A DNA stretch of 64,000 nt from the NCBI GenBank assembly GCA_020630875.1, contig JAHDIH010000002.1, positions 309,332 through 373,331 on the forward strand. The letters run 5' to 3'. The DNA comes from Deltaproteobacteria bacterium (GTDB lineage Bacteria > Myxococcota_A > Polyangia > Haliangiales > Haliangiaceae). The notes below the pieces were generated by a model. It was not told where the DNA came from and did not search any database. It saw nothing but the letters and a program-made list of their open reading frames with translations. The position numbers were made by a program, and so were the translations under genes. This document shows positions 18,081 to 27,097 of the stretch, one piece after another; position 1 is the stretch's first letter, and each line of letters opens with the position of its first letter.

Positions 18081-19130
18081 TTGGGCTTTAAAGTCGCAGG
18101 TGCCAGCAATTGGCTAAAAGAGACTTTTGATTTTAAGCGGGAAGGTAGCGGGACTGAGAGGTTGCGCTACCTTTATCATTGCCAGTTTCATCTGGAATTC
18201 CCAAAACGCGAAGAGCTGATTCGAGAAGTCGTCGAGCAAGAAGTGTTGTCGCGACAAAACGCTTCGTTTCAAGGCTTTGGCGTGGCCCTCAGACTCGGGT
18301 GTTATCTTCTTTCTCAATACAGAAACCCAGCGGACATTCCACTGTTTTTTGAAGCGAAATTTGCCAACTTCGATACCGTTTGCGGATTCGACTCCGAGTT
18401 TATTTTTGTGGCGCTTGCCGACCAAACCCAAGAGTACCTTGAGGCCAAGCACCCCGAAATTTTGGAGAAGTTAGTGGCACGCTGTGGAAAAGCGATAGGA
18501 GCCCCGGAGAATGGCGTGGAAGATTTCTTGGCATCTTATTCCAGGTGGTTTCCTTCAGATCCCGGTACCATGACCGATTGGGCCTGGTATCAGTTGTTTA
18601 CTGACATTGACGAAGTGGAGCTTGCGAAACATCACTTTGAAGCGTGGTTGAAAGATGCGCCAGATAACGAAGCTACTTGGAAATCTGCAAAGCGAGCTTT
18701 GGAAGAGCAAAACGATTACAAACGCGCACTTCTCTACGCCCAAAGAATAGAAGCACAGAAAACAGACTTATGGGATATCTGCTCTGAGCTGCGAGATGTG
18801 TTGAAACTGCAAGTCGAAAACCGAGACTGGCGTGAAGCATCAGAGACGGTTTCTCGCTTAGCTAGCCACATGGACACGTTCGACGGATGGCATAATATTG
18901 GGCTTGGCAGAATGATTATCCATCAGGCATTTCGCTTAGCCTCACAAACGCCTAGAGAAAAGATTGCTCGTTACGCGATTGAAACAGCGATGGGATGGAT
19001 GGAGCACTGCGACGTAGCGTTCAATACACTTAAAGAGTCGGTAGCTGCCGCAGAAAAGTGGGCACCGGAGTTGGTCAAAAAACTTTCTAGTCTATTGGTT
19101 GCAGAAGCAAAGAGAATCGAAGCTCGTTAG
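18081..19130 (+). CDS. uncharacterised alpha-helical protein
   Basis: 349 residues. The frame has no ATG near the start, so TTG 18081, three bases after the icd stop, is the likely start and translation is probably coupled to icd. The protein is soluble, rich in Trp, Leu and charged residues, and predicted to be mostly helical. The segment from about residue 180 to 300 has TPR/SEL1-like helix pairs (YKRALLYAQRIEAQ, WREASETVSRLASH). I do not recognise the family and infer no function. Confidence 0.65.
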   Translation: MGFKVAGASNWLKETFDFKREGSGTERLRYLYHCQFHLEFPKREELIREVVEQEVLSRQNASFQGFGVALRLGCYLLSQYRNPADIPLFFEAKFANFDTVCGFDSEFIFVALADQTQEYLEAKHPEILEKLVARCGKAIGAPENGVEDFLASYSRWFPSDPGTMTDWAWYQLFTDIDEVELAKHHFEAWLKDAPDNEATWKSAKRALEEQNDYKRALLYAQRIEAQKTDLWDICSELRDVLKLQVENRDWREASETVSRLASHMDTFDGWHNIGLGRMIIHQAFRLASQTPREKIARYAIETAMGWMEHCDVAFNTLKESVAAAEKWAPELVKKLSSLLVAEAKRIEAR

Positions 19131-19191
19131 TCGTGCTACCTCATTCTCGTAACTAAAAGGTGCGACAATAGGTTAGAAAGCAGACTTCCAT

Positions 19192-19221
19192 GAAAAAACG
19201 CCCGGCCACAGGCCGAGCGTT
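19192..19221 (-). terminator. intrinsic terminator of pspA
   Basis: 19197-19207 pairs with 19211-19221 (AACGCCCGGCC/GGCCGAGCGTT, one mismatch, loop of 3). On the minus strand the stem is followed by a run of six T. Confidence 0.85.
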
Positions 19222-19244
19222 GTAATCGTTATATTGCTTCAGAA

Positions 19245-20063
19245 CTATGCTTTGGCTTCAGTAGCTTCTTCGGCGGCTTCTTTTTTGATTTGTTCTTCGA
19301 TAGCGGAAAGATCTAGGTCTTCCAACTCTTTCAAGTCTTCTTCTGTTAGTGCGTCACCAGGAAGCGCTTTAGTTTCTTCCGCTCCAGAAGTCAGAAGTCC
19401 CATTTTCTCTTTAAGCTCGGACAGAGCATCGTCTCCAGCTCCGCCTGCTTCTAGAGCAAGGAATTCGTTTTCCAGAGAATCACCAGAAATTTCTCCTGCT
19501 AGTTCAGCGCCCGCTTCAGCTTCGGCTTCCAGCGTGTTGATGCGATCTTCCATTCTTTCGAACGAGTCGAAAGCGCTAGTATCGCCAATACCTTGCATGG
19601 TCTCAGAAATCGTAGCTTGTGCTTCTGCACGTTTTTTACGGGCAATAAGAATATTTTTCTTTCGATCCGCTTGGCCAATCTTCTCTTTCAAGAGTCGAAG
19701 GGCGTTTTTAAGATTAACTACAGCTTGTTTTTGAGCGACCCATTGTTGGTCGTATTGTAATGCTACATTTTCGTGTTCTTGCTTTCGTGCGAGCGCTTGC
19801 CGAGCCAGCTCATCGTTTCCGGCGCGAACGGCAACCATTGCTTTGCGTTCCCACTCTTCTGCTTTTTCAGTCTCTTGATTGAGTTGCTTTTGCAGTTTCT
19901 TTTCATCAGCGATCGCGACTGCCACAGCCTTTTTGGCATCTGCCAACTGACTTTTCATGTCTACGATGATCTGATTGAGCATTTTCTCCGGATCTTCTGC
20001 CCGGTTGATTAGATCGTTGATATTAGATTTGATTAGCGTGCCAAGTCGCGAGAAAATTCCCAT
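19245..20063 (-). CDS. pspA: PspA/IM30 family membrane-stress protein
   Basis: 272 residues, almost entirely long amphipathic coiled coil. MGIFSRLGTLIKSNINDLI is the membrane-binding amphipathic helix, followed by AEDPEKMLNQIIVDMKSQLA, the PspA family signature. It binds damaged inner membrane and, as an ESCRT-III relative, forms scaffolds. The C-terminus (Ala/Glu-rich acidic tail, ending in EEATEAKA) is longer than in E. coli PspA. A Shine-Dalgarno AGGA precedes the ATG. No PspBC or PspF neighbour is seen. Confidence 0.9.
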   Translation of the reverse strand: MGIFSRLGTLIKSNINDLINRAEDPEKMLNQIIVDMKSQLADAKKAVAVAIADEKKLQKQLNQETEKAEEWERKAMVAVRAGNDELARQALARKQEHENVALQYDQQWVAQKQAVVNLKNALRLLKEKIGQADRKKNILIARKKRAEAQATISETMQGIGDTSAFDSFERMEDRINTLEAEAEAGAELAGEISGDSLENEFLALEAGGAGDDALSELKEKMGLLTSGAEETKALPGDALTEEDLKELEDLDLSAIEEQIKKEAAEEATEAKA

Positions 20064-20115
20064 TGATAATTCCTATTCTAGAGTCGAGATCTAGATTACG
20101 AGATCCCCAGGCTGG

Positions 20116-20874
20116 TTGCAACGTCAGCCGCCTCCATGTTACCCCGCAAAGGTGATTGGACCAGGCTCACCAATGCCAGCTCATATCGCCATCATAATGG
20201 ATGGTAATGGGCGTTTTGCCGAGGGCAAGGGGTTGCCACGGCTTGAAGGCCATAAATTGGGTGCCCAGAGCGTTCAATCCGTTACTCGAGAATGCCGACG
20301 GCTGGGAGTCAAAGCTTTGACCTTGTACGCCTTCTCCGCTCAAAACTGGTCACGTCCAGCCGCTGAGGTGGCAGGCCTGATGGAACTGCTCGAATCCTAC
20401 CTTGTGGGAGAGCGCGAAGAGCTCACAGGAAACGACATTAGACTGCAAACCATTGGGCAGACCGAGATGCTTCCAGACTCAGTACAAGAGGCTTTGGCAG
20501 AAACCAAGCGACTCACAGAGCATTGCCGGTCCATGACCTTAACCCTGGCGCTGTCCTACGATTCGCGACAAGAAATAGCAAACGCCGCGCAAAAGCTGGC
20601 AATGTCTGGTACCAAGGTGACGCAAGCATCGCTATCGCAAATGCTCAGCACGGCAACCTTACCCCCGGTGGATTTAATGATTCGAACCTCAGGGGAACAG
20701 AGGATCTCTAATTTCTTGTTATGGGAGCTCGCTTATAGTGAACTGTACTTCACTGAAACGCCATGGCCGGAGTTCAGGGAAGCTGACTTACTTACGGCGA
20801 TAGAGAGCTATGGCGCAAGGGAGAGAAGATTTGGAATGACTAGCGCGCAAATAGAAAACGAGGGAAAGAAGTAG
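20116..20874 (+). CDS. uppS: undecaprenyl diphosphate synthase (cis-prenyltransferase)
   Basis: 252 residues if TTG 20116 is used; GTG 20152 and ATG 20173 are alternatives and the family block begins just after all of them. HIAIIMDGNGRFAEGKGLPR (catalytic Asp, structural P-loop Arg), LYAFSAQNWSRP and RTSGEQRISNFLLWELAYSE are conserved cis-prenyltransferase motifs. It makes the C55 lipid carrier for peptidoglycan and surface polymers. Two bases separate it from cdsA. Confidence 0.9.
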   Translation: MQRQPPPCYPAKVIGPGSPMPAHIAIIMDGNGRFAEGKGLPRLEGHKLGAQSVQSVTRECRRLGVKALTLYAFSAQNWSRPAAEVAGLMELLESYLVGEREELTGNDIRLQTIGQTEMLPDSVQEALAETKRLTEHCRSMTLTLALSYDSRQEIANAAQKLAMSGTKVTQASLSQMLSTATLPPVDLMIRTSGEQRISNFLLWELAYSELYFTETPWPEFREADLLTAIESYGARERRFGMTSAQIENEGKK

Positions 20875-20875
20875 T

Positions 20876-21715
20876 ATGGCACTTGGAAACTTAGCGTCTC
20901 GCGTTTTGGTCGCATTGTTTGGCATACCAGCACTTTTGCTGGTCATCCTGTATCTAGAAAATCACGTGTTCACGTTCGCGTTGGTTTACCTTGCATCACT
21001 TCTGGCGATGTCCGAATTCTTTGCCATGACCCTGACGAGCAAATCAGATCGTAATGCCTCTCTTTTTATCGGAGCGGTAGCATGCGGCTTTTTCTATTGG
21101 GGACCAGAACTTCTTGGTTCTCCTGTCATTTCCGCAACCGAAGTAGCAATCGCTTGGACGGCGATTGCCACGGGGTTTTGGTACCTCATTGCACCAGATC
21201 CGATTCCTGAGGCGTCCAATCGATTTGGCGCCACAATTTCTGGTGTGGTCTACGCCGGGATATTGTTCATGTTTCTGGCATTTTTCAAACGAGACATTCC
21301 CGATGATGGTGGAAGGTTTATCTTACTCGTAGTCGGCATCGCGTGGGCAGGCGATACTGGCGCCTACTTTGCGGGTCGCTTTCTCGGTAAGCGAAAACTC
21401 TACCCGAAGGTGAGTCCCAAAAAAACGTGGGCGGGTGCCATTGGTGGTCTGGTTTCCAGTGTAGTTTGGGCGATCATCGTCAAGCTGTTTATCATTGAAT
21501 ACGTACCATGGACTTGGGTGATTTTAGTGGCAGCAGTTGGTGCTGTATTTTGTCAATCTGGTGATTTGGTAGAGTCTCTTGTGAAGCGCTCCACTGGAGT
21601 GAAGGATTCAGGGACGTTGATTCCTGGTCATGGTGGCATCCTTGACCGTGTAGACGCATTGCTCTTCATGGGACCGCTCGCTTACATTTCGTTTCGAGTA
21701 TTACCGCTCTTTTAA
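20876..21715 (+). CDS. cdsA: phosphatidate cytidylyltransferase
   Basis: 279-residue integral membrane protein with about seven hydrophobic spans. WAGDTGAYFAGRFLGKRKLY, SPKKTWAGAIGG and the C-terminal signature SLVKRSTGVKDSGTLIPGHG with GGILDRVDALLF identify CdsA, which makes CDP-diacylglycerol from phosphatidate and CTP. It follows uppS directly, an arrangement conserved in many bacteria; the usual next genes dxr and rseP are absent, and a strong terminator ends the pair. Confidence 0.93.
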   Translation: MALGNLASRVLVALFGIPALLLVILYLENHVFTFALVYLASLLAMSEFFAMTLTSKSDRNASLFIGAVACGFFYWGPELLGSPVISATEVAIAWTAIATGFWYLIAPDPIPEASNRFGATISGVVYAGILFMFLAFFKRDIPDDGGRFILLVVGIAWAGDTGAYFAGRFLGKRKLYPKVSPKKTWAGAIGGLVSSVVWAIIVKLFIIEYVPWTWVILVAAVGAVFCQSGDLVESLVKRSTGVKDSGTLIPGHGGILDRVDALLFMGPLAYISFRVLPLF

Positions 21716-21755
21716 AAACAATGCCGACCTCACGATGATGAGGTCGGCATTGTTT
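21716..21755. terminator. bidirectional intrinsic terminator
   Basis: A perfect 17-bp stem (21716-21732 with 21739-21755) with a 6-base loop and A/T ends on both sides serves cdsA and the convergent vWA lipoprotein gene. Confidence 0.92.
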
Positions 21756-21774
21756 CGATTAGAGTTAGCGCTTG

Positions 21775-23094
21775 CTATTCGATAGCGCAGTCGACCTTGG
21801 CATGGCCTCTTGTTGTGAAGCCTGCAGGTACCTCAAAGTGAAATCCAGCTTCGCTCGCATCGCAACCTTGCGCAGCGTTGTCGAAGTACCAACAAGGTGC
21901 CTCACCCGCAGCGTTGGCTGGTGACGAACATTGTGGAATGGAGAATGTTTCCGTTGGATCTTCTGCTTCAAACTCAGCAACGCACTCGGTCGCATCTACG
22001 CCTTGAGGAACGCATCCGTCACTAATGCCCCCCGCCAGTAGCTCTGCGATTTGCTGAATCGCTGGTCCAAGGTCTTCAGTACAAAGGGTTTGTTCTGTAT
22101 TTTTAGCAAATGAACTTATGAACTTGTTCATCCTGAGTGGTGGTCTCGCTTCGTTAAGTTGGCCCGCCATGTCGGTGAAGGAACAGGATGGCGCTACCTC
22201 AAGATTTCCAGCGCCGTTTGTACGAACACCTACGTCATCTGCAACCTGTCCCGCGATACTTGCAACTACCAGTGTACTTTCTGCGTGTCCTTCTTTCACT
22301 GCACGAAGAGAATCAATGTAGCCATCGATGTCAAACAAGGCGTTACTTTGTTCTTTGAGCTCGCAACCTATGTTGGTTCCGACAGCGGTCCAATCGGTAG
22401 TCGCGCTGGTGTCGCATTCGTAGGCAGCTTTGGCACACTGGAGATTTACGGTTGCGTCCGCGGCAGCAAGAATGCTGCTTCGGTCCGATGCGGAACAATC
22501 GTCTTCGTCAGTAATAAAAACAACGCCGAGAAGGGCGTCTTCTCTAAGGAATCCCGCGTTATGAGCCATTACACCGGCATCACTTGGGGCGAGAGCTCGT
22601 TTCATTGCTTCTAGTGGTTGTTCGATGCCGCATCCCGTTGCTCCAACGCTGGCAGCGCATTGAAACGCGGCGTCAAGAGTTCCAGTAAAGTTGGTAGTGA
22701 TATTTCCATTTGTAACTTCGCGGCGAATGTAGTTGTCGGTTACCCCGCAGTTACTCGGCATATGAAACATTCCGTTGTCACCATCACCGGGACAGACGGG
22801 ATCGTCCATGCCCACATCGGTAGATATCACTGCGATATTCAAGTCTGGCTTAGGATCCAAGCTGTCGAGAATGGAGATGAAAGTGTTGAAGTTTGCTTTC
22901 AAAGACGCTTGCTCTTCAAGTGTGGAGCTTGAATTGTCGATGACAAACAGCACATCAGCCTTCGGTTGAATGTTAATTGGAAGGCGCGCTCCCTCGGTAA
23001 TATTAGGATCTGGAATTTCTTCCTGCACTTCCCTGGAGACGCATCCAAACGCAAAGCTTCCGCAAATTAATATAGTAGTAAGTTTAAACCCCAT
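21775..23094 (-). CDS. vWA-domain lipoprotein
   Basis: Start ATG 23094: MGFKLTTILICGSFAFGC is a lipoprotein signal. From about residue 40 a von Willebrand A domain follows: VLFVIDNSSSTLEEQ contains the MIDAS DxSxS, and VVFITDEDDCSASD a later metal loop. The Cys-rich C-terminal third (CVPQGVDATECVAEF, CWYFDNAAQGCD) likely has disulfides. Family proteins of this layout are common in myxobacteria as surface proteins and may mediate adhesion or metal-dependent binding; the partner is unknown. A palindromic CCACCT/AGGTGG element lies about 30 bases upstream (around 23120-23135). Confidence 0.8.
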   Translation of the reverse strand: MGFKLTTILICGSFAFGCVSREVQEEIPDPNITEGARLPINIQPKADVLFVIDNSSSTLEEQASLKANFNTFISILDSLDPKPDLNIAVISTDVGMDDPVCPGDGDNGMFHMPSNCGVTDNYIRREVTNGNITTNFTGTLDAAFQCAASVGATGCGIEQPLEAMKRALAPSDAGVMAHNAGFLREDALLGVVFITDEDDCSASDRSSILAAADATVNLQCAKAAYECDTSATTDWTAVGTNIGCELKEQSNALFDIDGYIDSLRAVKEGHAESTLVVASIAGQVADDVGVRTNGAGNLEVAPSCSFTDMAGQLNEARPPLRMNKFISSFAKNTEQTLCTEDLGPAIQQIAELLAGGISDGCVPQGVDATECVAEFEAEDPTETFSIPQCSSPANAAGEAPCWYFDNAAQGCDASEAGFHFEVPAGFTTRGHAKVDCAIE

Positions 23095-23223
23095 AACCAA
23101 TTATAAATCGCGATCGAGACCACCTCCTAGGTGGGGATTTAGTTACCAATAAGGATTTATCCGACATGTGATCAAAAGTCCGTCCTACTTGCTACGACAA
23201 ATGGTCACCCAGATCTGCTGAAA

Positions 23224-24489
23224 ATGGATCGGTTCTGGTGTTACAATTTTTCCGTGAGGGGACCGCAATATGGGCTAGGTGTGCCTGAGGCGCTAAAGGA
23301 GCGTTTGACTAACGCCACTGAAAAGCTGCCGCAATGCTTGTGGTCCATGTTGGTAGTGGCATCCGAATGGGACCCCCAAGTCGACAAACTTTGGTTGGCA
23401 ATAGGATGTGATAATCAGCACAAAGGTTTGCTAGCGAGTGGTGCGGCAGAAGCCATTTCTGTGGATGCGACCTCGGATGTTTTGGATTTGACGTTACTAA
23501 GGCTGTCCAAGAGACTACCTCGAATTATTAGCCATGACGCTAAGGGCAGTGAGCTTGGAATGATTGGCAACAGCGAATCGATGATGGAGGTCTATTCCTC
23601 AATAAAAAAGTTTGCCCCACACGACGCGACCGTTTTGGTTCAAGGAGAAAGCGGCACAGGAAAAGAGCTTGTCGCACTGGCACTTCACAAATTGTCCAAT
23701 CGAAGCAAAGGGCCGTTTGTTGCAGTTAACTGCGGCGCCATCCCTGAAAACCTTCTTGAAAGTGAATTGTTTGGTCACAAAAAGGGAGCGTTTACTGACG
23801 CTTCCAAAGATAAGGCAGGACTATTCAAAGAAGCTGATGGTGGTACGATTTTCCTAGATGAGATAGCGGAACTACCGCTGCAGCTTCAATCGAAAATGCT
23901 TCGAGTACTGCAGGAGCATGAGGTACGCCCGTTAGGCGGAACCGCGTCTGAAAAAGTAGACGTGCGTGTTGTGGCGGCGACACTAAAAGACCTCGAAGGT
24001 GAGGTCGCTAATAAACGTTTTCGTGAAGACCTATTCTATCGTTTAAACGTTTTACAAGTGCTTTTGCCAGCTCTCAAAGATCGTGACAGCGATATCACGC
24101 TACTAGCCCAACATTTTGTGAAGGTCTCCAGTGAGCGATTAGGTGTTCCAGCGGTAACTCTAGGCTCAGAAGCGCTGGAGGTTCTTGAAAAGCACGATTG
24201 GCCCGGAAACGTACGCGAGCTTCAAAACACGATAGAACGGTCTGTAGTTTTGGCCGATGGCCCCGTAATCGACACATTGATGATCGGCAGCTCACCAAAA
24301 CGTCCAAAAAATGGCCCACCCCCACTGACCTCTCTTAAGATGTTGGAAGAAGTGGAAAAGTACAAACAATACGTGCTTGCTCAGGCATTGCTCCAGTCAG
24401 GCGGCGATAGAGTTAAGGCTATGAAATTACTTGGTGTTTCAACCGAAAAAATGGAACTTCTCATGAAAAAGAGAGAAGAAAATGGATAA
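23224..24489 (+). CDS. sigma-54 enhancer-binding regulator with GAFTDA loop
   Basis: 421 residues. Residues 1-105 are an unrecognised sensory domain. The AAA+ domain follows: Walker A GESGTGKE (141-148), the sigma-54-contact loop GAFTDA (188-193, Gly replaced by Asp relative to GAFTGA), Walker B GGTIFLDE (206-213), arginine-finger region FREDLFYRLNV and WPGNVRELQN. The last ~50 residues form a short helix-turn-helix (GDRVKAMKLLGVSTEKM). It starts 90 bases upstream of pilM and is transcribed the same way, so it may regulate pilus genes; sigma-54 dependence of that operon is not evident from its promoter. Confidence 0.88.
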   Translation: MDRFWCYNFSVRGPQYGLGVPEALKERLTNATEKLPQCLWSMLVVASEWDPQVDKLWLAIGCDNQHKGLLASGAAEAISVDATSDVLDLTLLRLSKRLPRIISHDAKGSELGMIGNSESMMEVYSSIKKFAPHDATVLVQGESGTGKELVALALHKLSNRSKGPFVAVNCGAIPENLLESELFGHKKGAFTDASKDKAGLFKEADGGTIFLDEIAELPLQLQSKMLRVLQEHEVRPLGGTASEKVDVRVVAATLKDLEGEVANKRFREDLFYRLNVLQVLLPALKDRDSDITLLAQHFVKVSSERLGVPAVTLGSEALEVLEKHDWPGNVRELQNTIERSVVLADGPVIDTLMIGSSPKRPKNGPPPLTSLKMLEEVEKYKQYVLAQALLQSGGDRVKAMKLLGVSTEKMELLMKKREENG

Positions 24490-24491
24490 CT

Positions 24492-24520
24492 TTGACAGAT
24501 GTAGGATATTAGACTACTGT
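24492..24520 (+). promoter_or_regulatory. sigma-70-type promoter for pilMNOPQ
   Basis: TTGACA (24492-24497), 17 bases, TACTGT (24515-24520). It is followed by a small palindrome ACTAC-AA-GTAGT (24523-24534) near the predicted start of transcription. Confidence 0.5.
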
Positions 24521-24578
24521 CTACTACAAGTAGTGAAACGTAGGTTTAAGTGCTACTGAGATTGAGTGGGGTGAAATC

Positions 24579-25637
24579 ATGGCAAAAAATTGTATAGGGC
24601 TCGATATAGGCTCAAGCAGCATAAAAGCTGTTCAAATCAAACGTACCAAGAAAGGGCATCATCTTGAGGCGTTTGGAATGGAACGTTTGGCACCTCAAAC
24701 GATCGTAGACGGTACGATTATGGATCAGACCGCGGTGGTGGATGCCATCAGGTCCCTTTGGAAGCGGCTCAAGTTGAGACGTAAAGAGGTTTCCATAGCG
24801 ATTGCTGGCCACTCCGTCATCATCAAAAAGATCTCCGTCCCCAACATGGATAAAAACGCGCTGCAAGATCAAATCTATCTAGAAGCCGACCATCACATCC
24901 CGTTTGCGCGAGAAGAAGTGGAAGTCGATTTTGCGGTCACCGATTGGCAAAACTCGACAGGCCAAATAGACGTGTTACTAGTCGCCGCCAAAAAAGAAGT
25001 GGTTACAGACTACGCCCAGGTCGTAAGGGATGCGGAGTTGGTTCCTCAGATCGTTGATGTTGCAGCGTTCGCTACTCAAAATGCCTTTGAGGTCAACTAC
25101 TCACTTTCCCCTGGAGAAACGGCAGTGATCGTCAATGTTGGTGCCGCTATCTCGAACATTAATATCGTCCGCGATAGCATCAGCTTGTTTACCCGAGATG
25201 TAACAATCGGAGGAAACGCTTTTACTGAAGAAATTCAAAAACAGTTGTCGGTCACGCAAGAAGAGGCCGAAGCGTACAAGGTTGGTGGTTCGGCGGAAGA
25301 TCATGGCGTTGTACCTCAGGAAGTGGAACGGATCATTGAAGGTGTTGCTGATGTGCTGGCGGGGGAGTTTCAGCGTTCGCTTGATTTCTTTTTAGCAACG
25401 TCTGCTGACAGTAACGTTAGTAGAATTTTTCTCGCCGGAGGTACCGCAAAAATTGGGGCTTTGGCGCGGGCCATCGAAAGACGATCACGCCTTACTGTTG
25501 ATATTGCTGACGCATGGAAACGAGTGGTTCCCGACGCAAAGCTTGATGCTGCGTATCTGCATTCCTACGCACCAGAGGCCATGGTAGGGCTTGGACTTGC
25601 TCTTCGTGCACCAAACGATAAATGGGGTGGTAAGTAA
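24579..25637 (+). CDS. pilM: type IV pilus assembly ATPase-fold protein PilM
   Basis: 352 residues. GLDIGSSSIKAVQIKR at the N-terminus is the FtsA/actin-fold phosphate-1 motif; IYLEADHHIPFAREEVEVDF and IVNVGAAISNINIV (phosphate-2 region), then IFLAGGTAKIGAL (adenosine site) follow. PilM is a cytoplasmic protein that binds the N-terminal tail of PilN and links the inner-membrane alignment complex to the motor. It is the first gene of the pilM-N-O-P-Q block. Confidence 0.95.
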   Translation: MAKNCIGLDIGSSSIKAVQIKRTKKGHHLEAFGMERLAPQTIVDGTIMDQTAVVDAIRSLWKRLKLRRKEVSIAIAGHSVIIKKISVPNMDKNALQDQIYLEADHHIPFAREEVEVDFAVTDWQNSTGQIDVLLVAAKKEVVTDYAQVVRDAELVPQIVDVAAFATQNAFEVNYSLSPGETAVIVNVGAAISNINIVRDSISLFTRDVTIGGNAFTEEIQKQLSVTQEEAEAYKVGGSAEDHGVVPQEVERIIEGVADVLAGEFQRSLDFFLATSADSNVSRIFLAGGTAKIGALARAIERRSRLTVDIADAWKRVVPDAKLDAAYLHSYAPEAMVGLGLALRAPNDKWGGK

Positions 25638-26282
25638 ATGATTAGAATTAATTTACTTCCTGATCACAAGTTAACTACGACGGATCGCGGAAGAAAAAGT
25701 CTACTAGTAGGACTGTTGGCAGTGGTAGCAATTGCCGCGTTGGTCTATCTACTTCGCTATGTGCCTATGAAAGGCGACTACGATCGCTTTATTGAGCAGA
25801 ATAAAACGTTGAAAGCTGACATTCAGAAAATCAAAAAGGAGTTGGCCGGAAACAAGAAGAACGACAAACCGTCATTCGACGAACTCAAAAAGATCTACGC
25901 CGACGAAGAAGCTCGAGAAGTTAAGATTGCTGAGCTGGATGGAATTCGAATTAACCCGAACCACGTCATGAAGGAATTGTCCAAGATCTTAACAAGAAAC
26001 AGTCCTCCAACATACGATCCTCGTGATGGAGGCATTCGTCCATCGATAGACAGAAAGTGGGATCCGAAGCGGGTATGGATAACTTCTATCAAAGAGGCAA
26101 ACGGAAACTTCACGATCGTGGGCGGTTCACAGACTCCAACCGATTCTTTTCAATTGGCCAATCGCATGCAGTTGTCGATCTACTTTGAAAACGTGAACAT
26201 GGCTGAAAACGTCCCGACCGTCGATGGAAAAACCAACACTCGATACACAAGATTTAAGCTTGTTGGAAAGGTGGTGTTCTAA
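25638..26282 (+). CDS. pilN: type IV pilus inner-membrane protein PilN
   Basis: 214 residues starting at the base after the pilM stop. MIRINLLPD is the PilM-binding motif found in PilN proteins. One transmembrane helix (about residues 24-44) is followed by a coiled coil and a ferredoxin-like fold domain. It partners with PilO. Its stop overlaps the pilO start. Confidence 0.93.
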   Translation: MIRINLLPDHKLTTTDRGRKSLLVGLLAVVAIAALVYLLRYVPMKGDYDRFIEQNKTLKADIQKIKKELAGNKKNDKPSFDELKKIYADEEAREVKIAELDGIRINPNHVMKELSKILTRNSPPTYDPRDGGIRPSIDRKWDPKRVWITSIKEANGNFTIVGGSQTPTDSFQLANRMQLSIYFENVNMAENVPTVDGKTNTRYTRFKLVGKVVF

Positions 26283-27097
26283 TGGCGCCAGAACGAAAAG
26301 ACGATTTCTTATCCCAGCTGGCGCGTAAGCCTACTGGGACCAAAGTGGGAATTCTTGTGGCACTAATCGCTCTCATCGGACTGGCGTATTGGAACTTTAT
26401 GGAAAAGCCACTAGATGAGAAAATCACTAGTGTCAAACAGGAAAATCAAGGACTGTTGTCGCAGAAGCAGCAGCTAGAAAAAAAGAACAAAGAATACAAA
26501 AAGCTTTTGGCCGGTCGTGCAGAACTTGAACAGCGGGCAGTCGAGAACGATCGCAAATTGCCACTTAGTAGCGATCCAATCTTCTTTGTTGACTATGTGG
26601 CAAAACGTGCCGCCAGTTCTCTTGTTGGTGAGTTCCGACACAGCGATAAGGGATCAAAGCAAGTGGGGTCTTTTGTAAAAACCTCTATCCACGTTTCTGG
26701 TAAAGCAACTTTTTATCAGTGGTTGAGGTTTTTTCACGTCCTCTCACCTGAAGGTGCGGCAAGTGATACTTCTGTAGATGCAAGAGATGCCCCCACAGTT
26801 ACCATTGAAGAACTTGAACTTACGTCGCCACAAGTGATCGACGGGCAAGTCTACCTAATCGGAAAGTTCATGGCTTCTACCTTTCACCTTGCCAACGCAA
26901 CGCCGCGGAAAAAACGTAGGGGTCGTCGGCTGAAAGGAGCGGAAGGGAAGGTTGATGCCGCGAATCGACAACGCGAAGCAGATGTAGCGAAAGCTCTGGG
27001 GAAAGAACCTCCTGCACCATCTACTGGCGGTGCTAAGACCCCAGATGCCAAAAAGGGTTTAAACAGAGTGATGGGTAACGAAGGAGTACCGCAATGA
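26282..27097 (+). CDS. pilO: type IV pilus inner-membrane protein PilO
   Basis: 271 residues. One transmembrane helix (VGILVALIALIGLAYW), then a coiled coil (residues ~45-90) and a ferredoxin-like domain. The C-terminal ~60 residues after the domain are basic and low in complexity (TPRKKRRGRRLKGAEG), longer than in most PilO. It pairs with PilN and contacts PilP. The 3' end overlaps pilP by 4 bases. Confidence 0.92.
   Translation: MAPERKDDFLSQLARKPTGTKVGILVALIALIGLAYWNFMEKPLDEKITSVKQENQGLLSQKQQLEKKNKEYKKLLAGRAELEQRAVENDRKLPLSSDPIFFVDYVAKRAASSLVGEFRHSDKGSKQVGSFVKTSIHVSGKATFYQWLRFFHVLSPEGAASDTSVDARDAPTVTIEELELTSPQVIDGQVYLIGKFMASTFHLANATPRKKRRGRRLKGAEGKVDAANRQREADVAKALGKEPPAPSTGGAKTPDAKKGLNRVMGNEGVPQ

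Noticed and set aside
19234-19734. Ser-rich frame opposite pspA
   Set aside because: Composition is the complement of an Ala/Glu-rich coiled coil; no family pattern.
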